Assembly: GCF_019670005.1 (NCBI RefSeq)
Contig: NZ_AP019783.1
Coordinates: 2,444,150 to 2,508,149 of the forward strand
DNA from: Methylomagnum ishizawai
GTDB lineage: Bacteria; Pseudomonadota; Gammaproteobacteria; Methylococcales; Methylococcaceae
Length of the DNA: 64,000 nt
Direction of reading: 5' to 3'
Shown: in pieces, positions 29,124 through 40,116 of the stretch
How positions within the stretch are numbered: the first letter of the stretch is position 1
Layout: every line of letters starts with the position of its first letter
Program-made: the position numbers and the translations under genes
The notes under the pieces: generated by a model
What the model saw: the letters and a program-made list of their open reading frames with translations, nothing else
Database searches by the model: none
Told to the model about the DNA's origin: nothing

Positions 29124-30551
29124 ATGAATAATAAAGAACTTTCCGGGCTGGAGCGCAAACCCCTGCCCGCGTTTCCCGGCTGGGCCGTGGCGCTCGGTCC
29201 CGGCATCGTCTGGATGGCCTTGGCCCAGGGCAGCGGCGAATTGATCTGGTGGCCGTATATGATCGCCAAGTACGGGCTGACTTTCCTCTGCCTGCTGCTC
29301 CCGGCCTGCTTGCTGCAATATCCGCTCAATATCGAGATCGGCCGCTACACCCTCCTCACCGGCGAGAGCATCTTCCATGGTTTCATCCGCCTGCACCGGG
29401 GCTTCGGGATTTTCCTGTGGGTGCTGATGTCGGTGTCGTTCTTCTGGTTCGGGGCGTTCGCCTCGGCGGGCGGGACTTCGTTGGCGGCGCTGACCCATTT
29501 CCCGGAAGGCTGGACCCCGCGGGGGCAATCGCTGTTCTGGGGCTATCTCACCATCGCGGTGTTCCTGGTCGCCTTGCTGTTCAGCCAGGTCGTCTATGTG
29601 CTGGTCGAGCGCTTCATGAAGTTCGTCGCCATCACCACGGTGGTGGGTTTGTTGTGGGCCTGCGCCCAGCCGGAGGTGGCGGCGGCCTTGCCGGGATTCC
29701 TGCGCGGTTTGCTCGGCCCGACCGGACCGATGCCCCGGCCCTGGGAAACCGCCGACGCCACCAAACTACTGACCGCCATCGCCTTCGCCGGGCTGGGGGG
29801 CTTTTGGATCCTGTTCTATTCCTATTGGCTGCGGGACAAGGGGGCGGGGATGGCGGCGCATATGGGGCGCATCACCGGGGTGGTCGCCGACAAGCCGGAG
29901 GTGGTGACCAGCGAGGGTTTCCTGCCGGAGGACAACGCCGAGAACGCCGGGCGCTGGCGGCTGTGGCGGCGCTATCTCGGGGCCGACGCCTGGGTCGGGA
30001 TCGGCGGCAACGTGCTGACCACGCTGATGACCTGCCTATTGTCCTATGCCTTGCTCTATCCCAAGGGTTTGCTGCCGCAGGAATACGAGTTGGCGGTGGT
30101 GCAGGCCAAGTTCTTCGAGGTGGGCTGGGGCGAGATCGGGCGCATCCTGTTCTTGATCGTGGCGGCGGCGTTCCTGGCCGATACCTGGCTGGCGACGGCG
30201 GACGCGGTGAGCCGGATGCAGGCCGATATCGTCCATGTGCTGTTTCCCCGGAGCCGTCGCTGGTCGTTGCGGGTGTGGTATTACGGCTTCCTGGGGCTGA
30301 TGACCCTCGTCACCTGCCTGACCATGCTGTTGGATACCCCAGGCAGCTTGATCCTGACCAGCGCGGTGATCGGCTTCGCCGGGACGGTGATTTTCCCGGT
30401 GGCGTTGTACCTGCTGAATTACCGGGTGTTGGCCCCACATTTGCCGGCCTGGGCGCGGCCCGGTGGGGCGAATCCCTGGTTGCTGGGAGTGAGCTTCCTG
30501 GCCTATCTGGGCTTGGCCTTGGCCTATGGCTGGACGCTGCTGGCGGGATGA
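29124..30551 (+). CDS. Nramp-like transporter lacking the canonical metal-site motifs
   Basis: This 475-residue membrane protein has about eleven hydrophobic segments. Its first part (GPGIVWMALAQGSGELIWWP) aligns by position with the Nramp first helix, and APC/Nramp topology is clear. Classical Nramp metal binding uses DPGN in helix 1 and MPH in helix 6. Here helix 1 reads AQGSGE and helix 6 reads LGGFWILFYSYWLRDKG, so both metal-site motifs are missing. It therefore belongs to a divergent branch; the substrate may not be Mn or Fe. It stands alone between two hairpins, convergent with the HU gene. Its start codon follows an AT-rich leader just after the upstream terminator. Confidence 0.85.
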   Translation: MNNKELSGLERKPLPAFPGWAVALGPGIVWMALAQGSGELIWWPYMIAKYGLTFLCLLLPACLLQYPLNIEIGRYTLLTGESIFHGFIRLHRGFGIFLWVLMSVSFFWFGAFASAGGTSLAALTHFPEGWTPRGQSLFWGYLTIAVFLVALLFSQVVYVLVERFMKFVAITTVVGLLWACAQPEVAAALPGFLRGLLGPTGPMPRPWETADATKLLTAIAFAGLGGFWILFYSYWLRDKGAGMAAHMGRITGVVADKPEVVTSEGFLPEDNAENAGRWRLWRRYLGADAWVGIGGNVLTTLMTCLLSYALLYPKGLLPQEYELAVVQAKFFEVGWGEIGRILFLIVAAAFLADTWLATADAVSRMQADIVHVLFPRSRRWSLRVWYYGFLGLMTLVTCLTMLLDTPGSLILTSAVIGFAGTVIFPVALYLLNYRVLAPHLPAWARPGGANPWLLGVSFLAYLGLALAYGWTLLAG

Positions 30552-30625
30552 GGGGGCTGGGCGGGCGCTATCTTGCGCCGGGACGATGATTCCGGGGCAG
30601 GCTGCGGGCTTGGCCCGCGCCTTGC

Positions 30626-30663
30626 GGGCGGCGCTCCGGGCGGGATTGCCCGGAGCGCCGCCC
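30626..30663. repeat. Perfect 16-base-pair inverted repeat between convergent genes
   Basis: GGGCGGCGCTCCGGGC and its exact complement are separated by GGGATT. There is no T run on either side. It lies between the converging Nramp-like and HU genes and could stop or protect both transcripts, or be a REP-type element. Confidence 0.75.
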
Positions 30664-30723
30664 GGCCCCGGATCGGGGCACCCACGGAATCGAAAGGAAG
30701 CGAATCGGCGCGGGAATGGGGGA

Positions 30724-31005
30724 TCAGCCTTTGTTGGCGACCCGGTTCTTGAAGGTCGCGCCCGGTTGGAATTTGGGCACGGTGCTTTCGGGGACTTGGA
30801 TGGCCGCGCCGGTGGCGGGGTTGCGGCCTTCCCGCGCCGCCCGGTGGGTCGCTTTGAAGGTGCCGAAGCCCGCCAGGGCCACGGGTTCGCCCTTGGCGAC
30901 GGTGGCGGTGACGGTTTCGAGCAGGGCGTCCAGGGTCTTGCCGATTTCGGTCTTGGTCTGGCCGGAGGCGTCGGCGATGGCGTCGATCAGTTCGGATTTA
31001 TTCAT
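30724..31005 (-). CDS. hup: HU-family DNA-binding protein
   Basis: HU is a small dimeric nucleoid protein that bends DNA. The 93-residue product starts MNKSELIDAIADASGQTK and has the signature region GFGTFKATHRAAREGRNPATG that includes the DNA-contacting arm (GRNPxTG), followed by VPKFQPGATFKNRV. Longer in-frame starts add residues with no family match, so the ATG giving MNKSEL is used. It is transcribed alone. Whether it is the alpha- or beta-like form cannot be told. Confidence 0.95.
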   Translation of the reverse strand: MNKSELIDAIADASGQTKTEIGKTLDALLETVTATVAKGEPVALAGFGTFKATHRAAREGRNPATGAAIQVPESTVPKFQPGATFKNRVANKG

Positions 31006-31154
31006 GCTTGGGTCTCGCAGAGCTTGAAGGGAGGCGCATTGTCGCATGAATCGGGGCGGGCTTTGCATGGGTTTGGCCTTATTTCATCGGGCTTCCGCCG
31101 TGGGGGCGTGGGCCGGATCGGCGGTGGATGCCGCCGATCCAAAACCCCCGCCGC

Positions 31155-31907
31155 TCAAGACCGCGTCAAGGCGCTCCGCCGGTCCGGGAATGGCAGCTTC
31201 CCCGGCAATATCCACATCTCGTACATCGACACCACCCACATGAACACGAAGGCCATCGCCATGCCGCCGCCGCCCAGGATCACCAGCAGGGCGAAATTCG
31301 GATTGAGCTTGGTCAGCCACCACGAGGTAATATCCAGCAGCAGGAACACATACGGCATGACGATGGCCGCGCCCTTGAGCTTGCACGGCACTCCCGAGGC
31401 CAGGGCGAAGATCAATCCCACGAACATGAAGATGAAGGCGATCCCGAACAAATGGATGTGCGACACCCGCGCCAGCGAGGCGAAGGTCGCGCCCTGGTCG
31501 GATTGGGCGCGTTGGTGAATATGCTCGAACTGGGTGAAATCGGGCAGCCCCGCCGCCTCCGAGTTATGGCACATGATGCAGCGCAATTCGATGATCGGCT
31601 TGATATCCTTCTCGTAGGTCTTGGCGTCGCCGCCATCGCGCACCCATTGGATGATCTTGAAGCGCTCGCTGTCGGGGGCGTTGTTCTTCATGGAGCCGTT
31701 CAGCTTGCTCTCCAACACCGAGCCCGAGCGGTTGCCGTAATAGCTGTAGACGATGTCCTCGATGGACAGGCCGAACTTGCCATCGGCCATCCCGTGCGTG
31801 AATAGCACCTGCATGACGGCCACCCCATAGCCGATTGCGATGACTATCAAATACCCGGAAAATAGCATTTTGATCGAAAATCCCAGATTGCTAAGGTTCA
31901 ATGGCAT
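31155..31907 (-). CDS. Four-helix membrane protein with one c-type haem motif (CxxCH)
   Basis: The 250-residue protein has four predicted membrane segments (about 12-36, 150-170, 180-201, 206-233). The loop between the first and second holds RCIMCHN (Cys110, Cys113, His114), a c-type haem attachment site, preceded by a soluble helical part. If that loop is periplasmic, as needed for haem attachment, the protein is a membrane-anchored mono-haem cytochrome. Several His residues near membrane ends (SHIHLFG at about 149-155) could bind further haem or metal. I do not recognise a named family. It is divergent from nudJ. GGAGCC precedes the ATG. A role in electron transfer is inferred. Confidence 0.8.
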   Translation of the reverse strand: MPLNLSNLGFSIKMLFSGYLIVIAIGYGVAVMQVLFTHGMADGKFGLSIEDIVYSYYGNRSGSVLESKLNGSMKNNAPDSERFKIIQWVRDGGDAKTYEKDIKPIIELRCIMCHNSEAAGLPDFTQFEHIHQRAQSDQGATFASLARVSHIHLFGIAFIFMFVGLIFALASGVPCKLKGAAIVMPYVFLLLDITSWWLTKLNPNFALLVILGGGGMAMAFVFMWVVSMYEMWILPGKLPFPDRRSALTRS

Positions 31908-32040
31908 CGATTCGGCTCCATGGCTGGCGTGCCCCGCGTCGCCGTCCGGCAGGTTCCGGGCGGTTCCTAAGGCGTTGAGGGAAGGGCGGTTTTATAGCAT
32001 AGCGCTCTTCCCAGGCGCTTATCCCGGTAGAAAAAACTTC

Positions 32041-32514
32041 ATGCACACATCGGAAATCCAGGCCCAACGGCCCCGCGTCACCGTCGCGACCCTGGTCGAG
32101 CGGGAAGGGCGCTTCTTGTTCGTCGAGGAAATCGACCCCCGAGGCCGCTTGGTCATCAACCAACCGGCCGGCCATGTCGAAGGCGGCGAAACCCTGGTCG
32201 AAGCCGCCCGCCGCGAAACCTTCGAGGAAACCGGCTGGCATATCCAACCCGAGCACCTGGTCGGCATCTACCTATGGAACCGGCCCGACGGCACGGCCAG
32301 CTATTGCCGGGTCGCCATCGCCGGCCGGGCCGAAAGCCACGATCCCGCCGCGCCCTTGGACGCCGGCATCCAGCGGGCCTTGTGGTTGACGCCCCAGGAA
32401 CTGGCCGGGCGGGAGGATGCGCTGCGTAGTCCCATGGTGCGGCGCTGCCTGGAGGATTATCTGGCGGGCGAGCGCCATCCCCTGTCGGTGTTGAAATCGA
32501 TGTTGGCGGCTTGA
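32041..32514 (+). CDS. nudJ: NUDIX hydrolase, NudJ type
   Basis: The 157-residue cytosolic pyrophosphohydrolase contains a complete NUDIX box: [16 protein letters not shown] followed by TFEETGW (G-x5-E-x7-RE-x2-EE-x-G-W). In Escherichia coli NudJ (YmfB) acts on nucleoside and thiamine diphosphates and lies directly before mnmA, the same order as here. The stop overlaps the mnmA start by one base, so the genes are co-translated. The frame is open for 67 codons upstream of the chosen ATG, but that section falls in the promoter region shared with the divergent cytochrome-like gene and lacks family similarity. Confidence 0.93.
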   Translation: MHTSEIQAQRPRVTVATLVEREGRFLFVEEIDPRGRLVINQPAGHVEGGETLVEAARRETFEETGWHIQPEHLVGIYLWNRPDGTASYCRVAIAGRAESHDPAAPLDAGIQRALWLTPQELAGREDALRSPMVRRCLEDYLAGERHPLSVLKSMLAA

Positions 32515-33608
32515 TGGGCATGGCGCACAAGGTCGTGGTGGGCATGTCGGGCGGGGTGGATTCCTCCGTGGCCGCCCATATCCTGCTGGAACAGGGCTAC
32601 GAGGTCGTGGGCCTGTTCATGAAGAACTGGGAAGAGGACGACGGCACCGAATATTGCACCGCCCTCGAGGATTTGGCCGATGCCCAGGGCGTGTGCGATA
32701 GGCTCGGGATTCCGCTCAAGACCGTGAATTTCGCCGCCGAATACTGGGACCATGTGTTCGAGATTTTCCTGCACGAATACGGTGCCGGGCGCACACCCAA
32801 CCCGGACATCCTGTGCAACAAGGAAATCAAGTTCAAAGCCTTCCTCGACTATGCCCAGGACTTGGGGGCCGACCTCATCGCCACCGGCCATTACGCCCGC
32901 GTCGAGCAACGGGACGGGCGCTTCCATCTGCTCAAGGGCTGGGATGGCAACAAGGACCAGAGCTATTTCATCTACACCCTGGGCCAGCCGCAGTTGTCCC
33001 GCACCTTGTTTCCCATCGGCCACCTCGACAAGCCCGAGGTGCGCCGCATCGCCGCCCGCCTGGGCTTCGACAACGCCCGCAAGAAGGACAGCACCGGCAT
33101 TTGCTTCATCGGCGAGCGCCGCTTCAAGGATTTCCTGCAACGTTATCTGCCCGCCCAGCCCGGTGCCATTGAAACCCCGGATGGCGCTACGGTCGGTCGC
33201 CACGAGGGCTTGATGTATTACACCCTGGGCCAGCGCCGGGGTTTCGGCGTGGGCGGTATCAAGGGCGCGGACCCGGAGGCTTGGTATGTGCTGCGCAAGG
33301 ATTTGGAGCGCAATGTGCTGGTGGTCGGCCAGGGCCACGATCATCCTTGGCTGTTCACCGGCGCTTTGGAAGCGGGCACTTTGGATTGGTGCGACAACCA
33401 GCCTTTGCGCGAGCCCCTGCGCTGCGCCGCCAAGACCCGCTATCGCCAACCCGACCAGCCTTGCCGGGTCGAACCCTTGGAGGATGGCCGCTGCCGGGTG
33501 GTGTTCAACCAGCCGCAGCGGGCGGTGACGCCGGGGCAGTCGGTGGTGTTTTATCGTGGGGAGGAATGCTTGGGCGGCGGGGTGATCGAGCGGGCTTACA
33601 ATGCGTAG
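32514..33608 (+). CDS. mnmA: tRNA-specific 2-thiouridylase MnmA
   Basis: MnmA adds sulfur to uridine-34 of tRNA for Lys, Glu and Gln, using ATP and a persulfide relay. The 364-residue product shows the PP-loop [12 protein letters not shown] near the N-terminus, [12 protein letters not shown] with the catalytic Cys, ATGHYARVE, and [13 protein letters not shown] with the second Cys. The start is either this ATG, which shares one base with the nudJ stop, or an ATG two codons later. An alternative TTG just upstream is unlikely. The partner nudJ overlaps, as in enterobacteria. Confidence 0.97.
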   Translation: MGMAHKVVVGMSGGVDSSVAAHILLEQGYEVVGLFMKNWEEDDGTEYCTALEDLADAQGVCDRLGIPLKTVNFAAEYWDHVFEIFLHEYGAGRTPNPDILCNKEIKFKAFLDYAQDLGADLIATGHYARVEQRDGRFHLLKGWDGNKDQSYFIYTLGQPQLSRTLFPIGHLDKPEVRRIAARLGFDNARKKDSTGICFIGERRFKDFLQRYLPAQPGAIETPDGATVGRHEGLMYYTLGQRRGFGVGGIKGADPEAWYVLRKDLERNVLVVGQGHDHPWLFTGALEAGTLDWCDNQPLREPLRCAAKTRYRQPDQPCRVEPLEDGRCRVVFNQPQRAVTPGQSVVFYRGEECLGGGVIERAYNA

Positions 33609-33614
33609 TGAACC

Positions 33615-33677
33615 ATGAACGCCCATCTGCATGATCGCGATTGCTATGCCTGGACTCAACAGCTGGCGATGCCATGA
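33615..33677 (+). pseudogene. Remnant of a DUF29-family gene (N-terminus only)
   Basis: Twenty codons read MNAHLHDRDCYAWTQQLAMP before a stop. The core DRDCYAWTQQ closely follows the DUF29 N-terminus (roughly D-x-D-x-YAWT-Q). No continuation of the family is seen in any frame over the next 180 bases, so this is probably a decayed end left after deletion, lying between mnmA and the GT61 gene. It starts six bases after the mnmA stop. Chance similarity cannot be excluded at this length. Confidence 0.5.
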
Positions 33678-33856
33678 TCCTGGCCGCCAGGGAAACCGGG
33701 TTCGAGGAAAGCGTTTTTCCGGGGTGCCGACCTTATGGTTGGGCGAATATCGCCGACCCGGATTTCCTTCCTGGCCGCGCCTAGGTGGGGAGGATGGCAA
33801 GCCCACGGAAAACCGGGTTGGAAAACCAAGCCGCATGATGGCGGAGCGGTGAAAAT

Positions 33857-35008
33857 ATGGCTTTCCACCAAGTTTTGCCCCTGGATATAGATAGCCTGGA
33901 TAAAAGTCCTTGCGACGGCCAGAATCTGGTGTTCCAATCCCGGCCCATGGGCTATCAAGCCGCGCCGGGGCAGGTTTATCCTAGGAAACAGCCCCTGGGT
34001 ATCTGCGGGCCGGGGACCGGGCAAGCGGGAGCGGTGGTCGCCAAATGGTCCCAAACCCCGCCCGCCACGCCTTGGTCGGGTTTCGTGAGCCTGCGGGACG
34101 CCACCATAATCGCCAAGGGATTGACCTTGACCGGCGACGATAGGATATTGTTGGGTCGTGGCTTGATGTTGAATCCCAAAAGTTTCCCCCCAACGCCCAT
34201 GGTCTCGTTGGCCGCCAAAGACCCTGCCATGGCCGGAGCCTATCGGGTGGATATACCGGAAGAAACCCTACGGGTGGCAGGAACCCTTTGTAATATCGGG
34301 TTGCCAGGGGCGCGTATCTACGGCCACTGGATCGTCGATGTCCTCCCAAGGGTGTATAGAACCTTGAGCCATGGATTGGCTATCGATCGGTATGTCATGG
34401 GCGAAACGCAAAAACCATGGCAAACCGCTATTCTGGAAGCCTTGGATATTGCCGGAGATAAGGTGTTATTTTGGGATGCGCGGCAATATCGGCTCGAAGC
34501 CGAGCGCTTGGTCGTCCCCACTTTCGCCAGGATTAGCAGCGAACTCCACGAGGAGTTCATGGCCGTCCATATCTTCTTGCGGGAAAAACACGCCGCGCCC
34601 GAACTGGACAAGCCGGCGACCGATAGGCTGTTTATTGCGCGGGCGGAAGGGGGCAATCGGCAACTCGCCAACCGGGATGCGGTCGAAGCGGTGTTCGCGG
34701 ACCAGGGCTTCGAGATTTTCAGGCCGGAACACTGGCCTTTTGTCGAACAAATCAAAAAATTGGCGCGGGTGGCGGGGGAATGTGGCTTGGGAATGCATAA
34801 CACCGTGTTTTGCCGTCCCGGTACCCGTGTCGGCGTATTACAGTCCAGCGCCAATCTCAGTTTTCTCCAGGGGCAAATCGCGCTGCACGCGCAGCATGAT
34901 TTATATTATCTAATAGGGATGCCCACCGATCCCAAGGAGGCTTCCCTTAAATCCAGTTGGCGCGTGGAAATCGAGGATGTGCGGCGGTTTATCGCGATGC
35001 TGTCCTGA
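33857..35008 (+). CDS. Family 61 glycosyltransferase (DUF563)
   Basis: The 383-residue product has the features of GT61: ARIYGHWIVDVLPRVYRTL (about 150-170), a mid-section LFIARAEGGNRQLANRD, then VFADQGFEIFRPEHWPFVEQIKKL and GLGMHNTVFCRPGTRVGVL that form the nucleotide-sugar side. It is likely cytoplasmic and adds a sugar to a surface polysaccharide or protein; the donor is unknown. The gene is visibly less GC-rich than mnmA or purB and sits beside a DUF29 remnant, which suggests acquisition by transfer. There is no neighbouring polysaccharide gene. Confidence 0.85.
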   Translation: MAFHQVLPLDIDSLDKSPCDGQNLVFQSRPMGYQAAPGQVYPRKQPLGICGPGTGQAGAVVAKWSQTPPATPWSGFVSLRDATIIAKGLTLTGDDRILLGRGLMLNPKSFPPTPMVSLAAKDPAMAGAYRVDIPEETLRVAGTLCNIGLPGARIYGHWIVDVLPRVYRTLSHGLAIDRYVMGETQKPWQTAILEALDIAGDKVLFWDARQYRLEAERLVVPTFARISSELHEEFMAVHIFLREKHAAPELDKPATDRLFIARAEGGNRQLANRDAVEAVFADQGFEIFRPEHWPFVEQIKKLARVAGECGLGMHNTVFCRPGTRVGVLQSSANLSFLQGQIALHAQHDLYYLIGMPTDPKEASLKSSWRVEIEDVRRFIAMLS

Positions 35009-35080
35009 GTATTCCAATCCCGTGCCTAGGCTGCCGGTGGAGTTTCAATGAACCTTGCAAGGCGGGGATCGCCAGCCTGA

Positions 35081-36493
<1,413 letters not shown>

Positions 36494-36511
36494 CCCACCC
36501 GCCGAGGTTCC

Positions 36512-37135
36512 ATGTTCAAACAAGTTTTGCCAGCGCTGATCCTGGCGGCGGCGTCCGCGTCGGTCCGGGCCGGGGACGAGCCGGTCCAGCATCTGCGTAA
36601 TTTCCTGGCCCATGCCCATACCTTGCAGGCCGAATTCAGCCAGGTGCTGGTCGATGGCAAGGGCGGCACCGACAAGCGCAGCAACGGGGTGTTCTACCTG
36701 GAAAGGCCGGGCAAATTCCGCTGGGATTACCAAAAGCCCTACCATCAGGAAATCGTGTCCAGCGGCGGCAAGGTCTGGTTCTACGATGTGGACCTGGAAC
36801 AAGTCACCGCCAAGCGCCTGAACGCCGCCATCGGTTCCACCCCGGCCTTGCTGTTGAGCGGCGAGGTGCCTTTGGAAACCAATTTCAGCATCGAGAAGCA
36901 GGCGCTGGACGAGGGTTTGTACTGGATCAAGCTGGTGCCCAAGGCCGAGGACAGCGGCTTCAAATATGTGTTGCTGGGCTTGGAAGGCGACAAACTGGCC
37001 GGGATGGAACTCAGCGACAATTTCGGCCAGCTGACCCGGATTTATTTCGACAAGGTCAAGACCGGGCTCAAGCTGGACCCGGCCTTGTTCGAGTTCAAGC
37101 CGCCCGCCGGGGTGGATGTGTTCGAGGAAAAATAG
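36512..37135 (+). CDS. lolA: Outer-membrane lipoprotein carrier LolA
   Basis: LolA ferries lipoproteins across the periplasm from LolCDE to LolB. The 207-residue product has a signal peptide ending about VRAGDE, the Lol fold start [22 protein letters not shown], then [19 protein letters not shown] with the conserved RW/Y pair, and [16 protein letters not shown]. The C-terminal [20 protein letters not shown] is typical. It lies 18 bases after purB and 13 before rarA; the lolA-rarA order is common in gammaproteobacteria. Confidence 0.95.
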   Translation: MFKQVLPALILAAASASVRAGDEPVQHLRNFLAHAHTLQAEFSQVLVDGKGGTDKRSNGVFYLERPGKFRWDYQKPYHQEIVSSGGKVWFYDVDLEQVTAKRLNAAIGSTPALLLSGEVPLETNFSIEKQALDEGLYWIKLVPKAEDSGFKYVLLGLEGDKLAGMELSDNFGQLTRIYFDKVKTGLKLDPALFEFKPPAGVDVFEEK

Positions 37136-37148
37136 GGCGGGTGGGACG

Positions 37149-38450
37149 ATGAGCGCCGATGCGATGAAACCCCTGGCCGACCGGATGCGGCCCCGCAGCC
37201 TCGATGAATACATCGGCCAGCGCCATATCCTCGCGCCGGGGAAGCCCTTGTACGCGGCGATCAAGGCCGGTCGGCTGCATTCCATGATCTTCTGGGGGCC
37301 GCCCGGCACCGGCAAGACCACCCTGGCCCGGCTGGTCGCCCACCATGCCGACGCCGAGTTCCTGCCGATCTCGGCGGTGCTGTCCGGGGTCAAGGAAATC
37401 CGCGAGGCGGTGGCGGAGGCCAAGCGCCTCTTGGCCGCCCAAAACCGCCGGACCCTCCTGTTCGTGGACGAGGTCCACCGCTTCAACAAATCCCAGCAGG
37501 ATGCCTTCCTGCCGCATGTCGAGGATGGCACCGTCTATTTCATCGGGGCCACCACCGAGAATCCTTCCTTCGAATTGAACAACGCCTTGTTATCGCGGGC
37601 GCGGGTCTACGTGCTGCGCGGCTTGGCCGGGGAGGATTTGCTGTTGGTCCTGGACCGGGCCTTGACCGACCCCGAGCGCGGCTATGGCGGCACGGCGGTG
37701 GACATGCCGGAGGTAGTGCGCGGTTGGTACGTCCAGGCGGCGGATGGCGACGCCCGCAAGCTTTTGAACCTCCTGGAAATCACCCTCGACCTGGTCGAGC
37801 CGGGCCAGCGCGAAATCACCCCGGAACTGGCCCGCGCGGTCCTGGCCGGGGGTTCGGTGCGCCGTTTCGACAAGCACGGGGAGGAATTCCACAACCAGAT
37901 TTCCGCCCTGCACAAAGCCGTGCGCGGCAGCGCCCCGGACGCGGCCTTGTATTGGCTGTGCCGGATGCTGGACGGCGGCTGCGACCCGCTTTATCTGGCC
38001 CGGCGTATCGTCCGTATCGCCAGCGAGGATATCGGCAACGCCGACCCGCGCGGCCTGCGACTGGCGCTCGATGCCTGGGACGCGCAGGAGCGCCTGGGCA
38101 GTCCCGAAGGCGAGCTGGCCTTGGCCCAGGCCGTGCTTTATCTGGCTTGCGCCCCCAAGAGCAATGCCGTATACACCGCCTACAAGGCGGCGCGGGCCGA
38201 CGCGGCGGCCACCGGGAGCCTGGAGGTCCCGGCGCATCTGCGCAACGCCCCCACCGGCCTGATGAAACAACTCGGCTACGGCAAGCGCTACCGCTATGCC
38301 CACGACGAGCCGGAGGCCTATGCCGCCGGGGAGGATTATTTCCCAGAAGGACTGGAAACCCGCGCTTATTACCGGCCCGTGCCCCGCGGCCTGGAAATCA
38401 AGATCGCCGAAAAACTGGCGCGGCTGAAAGCCTTGGATAAAGCCCGATAA
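37149..38450 (+). CDS. rarA: Replication-associated recombination protein RarA (MgsA)
   Basis: RarA is an AAA+ ATPase that acts with SSB at stalled forks. The 433-residue product starts [24 protein letters not shown], then shows Walker [10 protein letters not shown] (about 50-58), Walker [16 protein letters not shown], sensor-1 [11 protein letters not shown], and the C-terminal tetramerisation region with [21 protein letters not shown]. The ATG after GGGACG was preferred to an open upstream extension that overlaps lolA. It continues the lolA transcript. Confidence 0.95.
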   Translation: MSADAMKPLADRMRPRSLDEYIGQRHILAPGKPLYAAIKAGRLHSMIFWGPPGTGKTTLARLVAHHADAEFLPISAVLSGVKEIREAVAEAKRLLAAQNRRTLLFVDEVHRFNKSQQDAFLPHVEDGTVYFIGATTENPSFELNNALLSRARVYVLRGLAGEDLLLVLDRALTDPERGYGGTAVDMPEVVRGWYVQAADGDARKLLNLLEITLDLVEPGQREITPELARAVLAGGSVRRFDKHGEEFHNQISALHKAVRGSAPDAALYWLCRMLDGGCDPLYLARRIVRIASEDIGNADPRGLRLALDAWDAQERLGSPEGELALAQAVLYLACAPKSNAVYTAYKAARADAAATGSLEVPAHLRNAPTGLMKQLGYGKRYRYAHDEPEAYAAGEDYFPEGLETRAYYRPVPRGLEIKIAEKLARLKALDKAR

Positions 38451-38468
38451 ACCCACCGGACGAGCGCT

Positions 38469-39152
38469 ATGGATACCGAAGAAGCATTGGACCCGGAAGC
38501 GGACTTCCCCAACGCCCAGGGCGGGACCGAACGGGAACGCCGCCGCTATTTCCGCATCGAGGAGCAGGTCATCCTGTCCTTCAAGGAAATCTCGCCCAGG
38601 GAGATTCCCGACCTGGCCGGATTCCAGGAAGTGACGGAATTGCCCTGCAATCCGTTCGCGCTGGCGTCCAGCCTGGAATTGCTGTCGCAGGAATCGCGCT
38701 TCCTGTTACGCAAGATCGAGCGCGACGCGCCCGATATCGCCGAAGCCTTGCGGATCATCGAGCGCAAGGTCGATCTGGTCACGCGGGTGTTCATGTCGCG
38801 GGAACCCGATCTGGCGGAATGCCCGCCCCAGGAGGTCAACCTCAGCGCCTCGGGCCTGTCGTTCTCCATCGACCAGACCTACGATCCGGGCCGGGTGTTG
38901 GAAATCAAGATGGTGCTGCTGCCCAATATGGTCGGCGTGATCGCCTATGGCCGGGTGATCTATTGCCGCCGCAATATGACCCTGGCGGGGCAACCCTACC
39001 GGGTCGGGGTGGATTTCATCGGCCTGAGCGACCGCGACCGGGAAATGCTGATCCGCCATGTGGTGCGGCGGCAGTCGCAACTCCTGCGCGACCAGAAACT
39101 GAACGGCCAGCCCCCAGGGCGGGGGAGCGATGGCGGATACGATCCAGAATAG
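38469..39152 (+). CDS. PilZ-domain protein
   Basis: PilZ proteins bind cyclic-di-GMP. The 227-residue product has an N-terminal RERRRYFRIEE (about 22-33) resembling the arginine-rich RxxxR switch, a central helical region (about 60-110), and a C-terminal half with NLSASGLSF, VIAYGRVIYCRR and YRVGVDFIGLSDRDREML. The RxxxR motif and the D/NxSxxG motif (NLSASG) are thus far apart, which suggests a split PilZ or YcgR-like form. It overlaps birA by 23 bases and may read out signals from the cyclic-di-GMP enzymes encoded at 10.6-16.1 kb. Confidence 0.82.
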   Translation: MDTEEALDPEADFPNAQGGTERERRRYFRIEEQVILSFKEISPREIPDLAGFQEVTELPCNPFALASSLELLSQESRFLLRKIERDAPDIAEALRIIERKVDLVTRVFMSREPDLAECPPQEVNLSASGLSFSIDQTYDPGRVLEIKMVLLPNMVGVIAYGRVIYCRRNMTLAGQPYRVGVDFIGLSDRDREMLIRHVVRRQSQLLRDQKLNGQPPGRGSDGGYDPE

Positions 39153-40116
39153 GCTGCTGCGCCTGTTGGCGGACCGCCGTTTCCATTCCGGGGCCGCCAT
39201 CGCCGCCGAGTTGGGCGTGAGCCGCACCGCGGTGTGGAAATGGGTGCGGGAACTCGAAGCCCTGGGGCTGGAGGTCGCCGCCCTGCCGGGCAAGGGCTAC
39301 CGGGTGCTGTCCCCGCTGGAATTGCTCGATGGCGACGCGATCCGCCGCCACCTGGGGCCGGAGGCCACGGCCTCGCTCGCCTCCCTCCTGATCCACGACC
39401 GGCTCGATTCCACCAATACCCAGTTGATGCGGCTCGCCGCCGAAGGCGCGGCGGCGGGCACGGTGTGCCTGGCCGAAACCCAGACGGCGGGCCGGGGCCG
39501 GATCGGGCGGGAATGGGTATCGCCGTTCGGGGCCAATATCTATCTTTCCCTGCTGTGGCGCTACGAGGATACCTCGCGCATCGCCGGGTTGAGCCTCGCG
39601 GTCGGGGTCGGCGTGGCGCGGGCCTTGGCCGGGTTGGGCGTGGCGGATATCGGGCTGAAATGGCCGAACGATCTGCTGCTGGGCGGGCGCAAGCTGGGCG
39701 GCATCCTGATCGAGGTGGCCGGGGAGGCCCATGGCCGTTGCGCCGTGGTGGTCGGCCTGGGCTTGAACCGCTATCTCCCGCCGCGCCTGGGCCATGCCAT
39801 CGACCAGCCCTGGGCCGACCTGTCCACCGATGGCGCGCCGCCGCCGCGCAACCGCTTGGTCGCGGCCCTGCTCGACGAATTGCTGCCCTTGCTCGGCCAT
39901 TACGCGGCGGTGGGTTTGGAACCCTATCTGCCGGAATGGCGCGGCCATCACCGCTGGCAAGGCCGCGAGGCCGTGATCCACCAGGGCGAAACCCGGACCC
40001 AGGGCCGGATCGAGGATATTTCGGCGGCGGGGCTGTTGATCCTGCGCTGCGAGGATGGACGCCTACGCGAATTCGCGTCCGGGGATGTGCGGTTGCGGGC
40101 CTTGGACCATGGCTAG
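39130..40116 (+). CDS. birA: Biotin-protein ligase and biotin-operon repressor BirA
   Basis: BirA attaches biotin to acetyl-CoA carboxylase and, with its DNA-binding domain, represses biotin genes. The 328-residue product begins with a winged helix (FHSGAAIAAELGVSRTAVWKW), followed by the ligase core DRLDSTNTQLM, QTAGRGRIGREWVSPFGANI (with the GRGRxGR biotinoyl-AMP loop), and LKWPNDLLLGGRKLGGIL. The small C-terminal domain follows. Its 5' end lies inside the PilZ gene and its 3' end overlaps coaX by eight bases, as in the common birA-coaX order. Confidence 0.97.
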   Translation: MADTIQNRLLRLLADRRFHSGAAIAAELGVSRTAVWKWVRELEALGLEVAALPGKGYRVLSPLELLDGDAIRRHLGPEATASLASLLIHDRLDSTNTQLMRLAAEGAAAGTVCLAETQTAGRGRIGREWVSPFGANIYLSLLWRYEDTSRIAGLSLAVGVGVARALAGLGVADIGLKWPNDLLLGGRKLGGILIEVAGEAHGRCAVVVGLGLNRYLPPRLGHAIDQPWADLSTDGAPPPRNRLVAALLDELLPLLGHYAAVGLEPYLPEWRGHHRWQGREAVIHQGETRTQGRIEDISAAGLLILRCEDGRLREFASGDVRLRALDHG

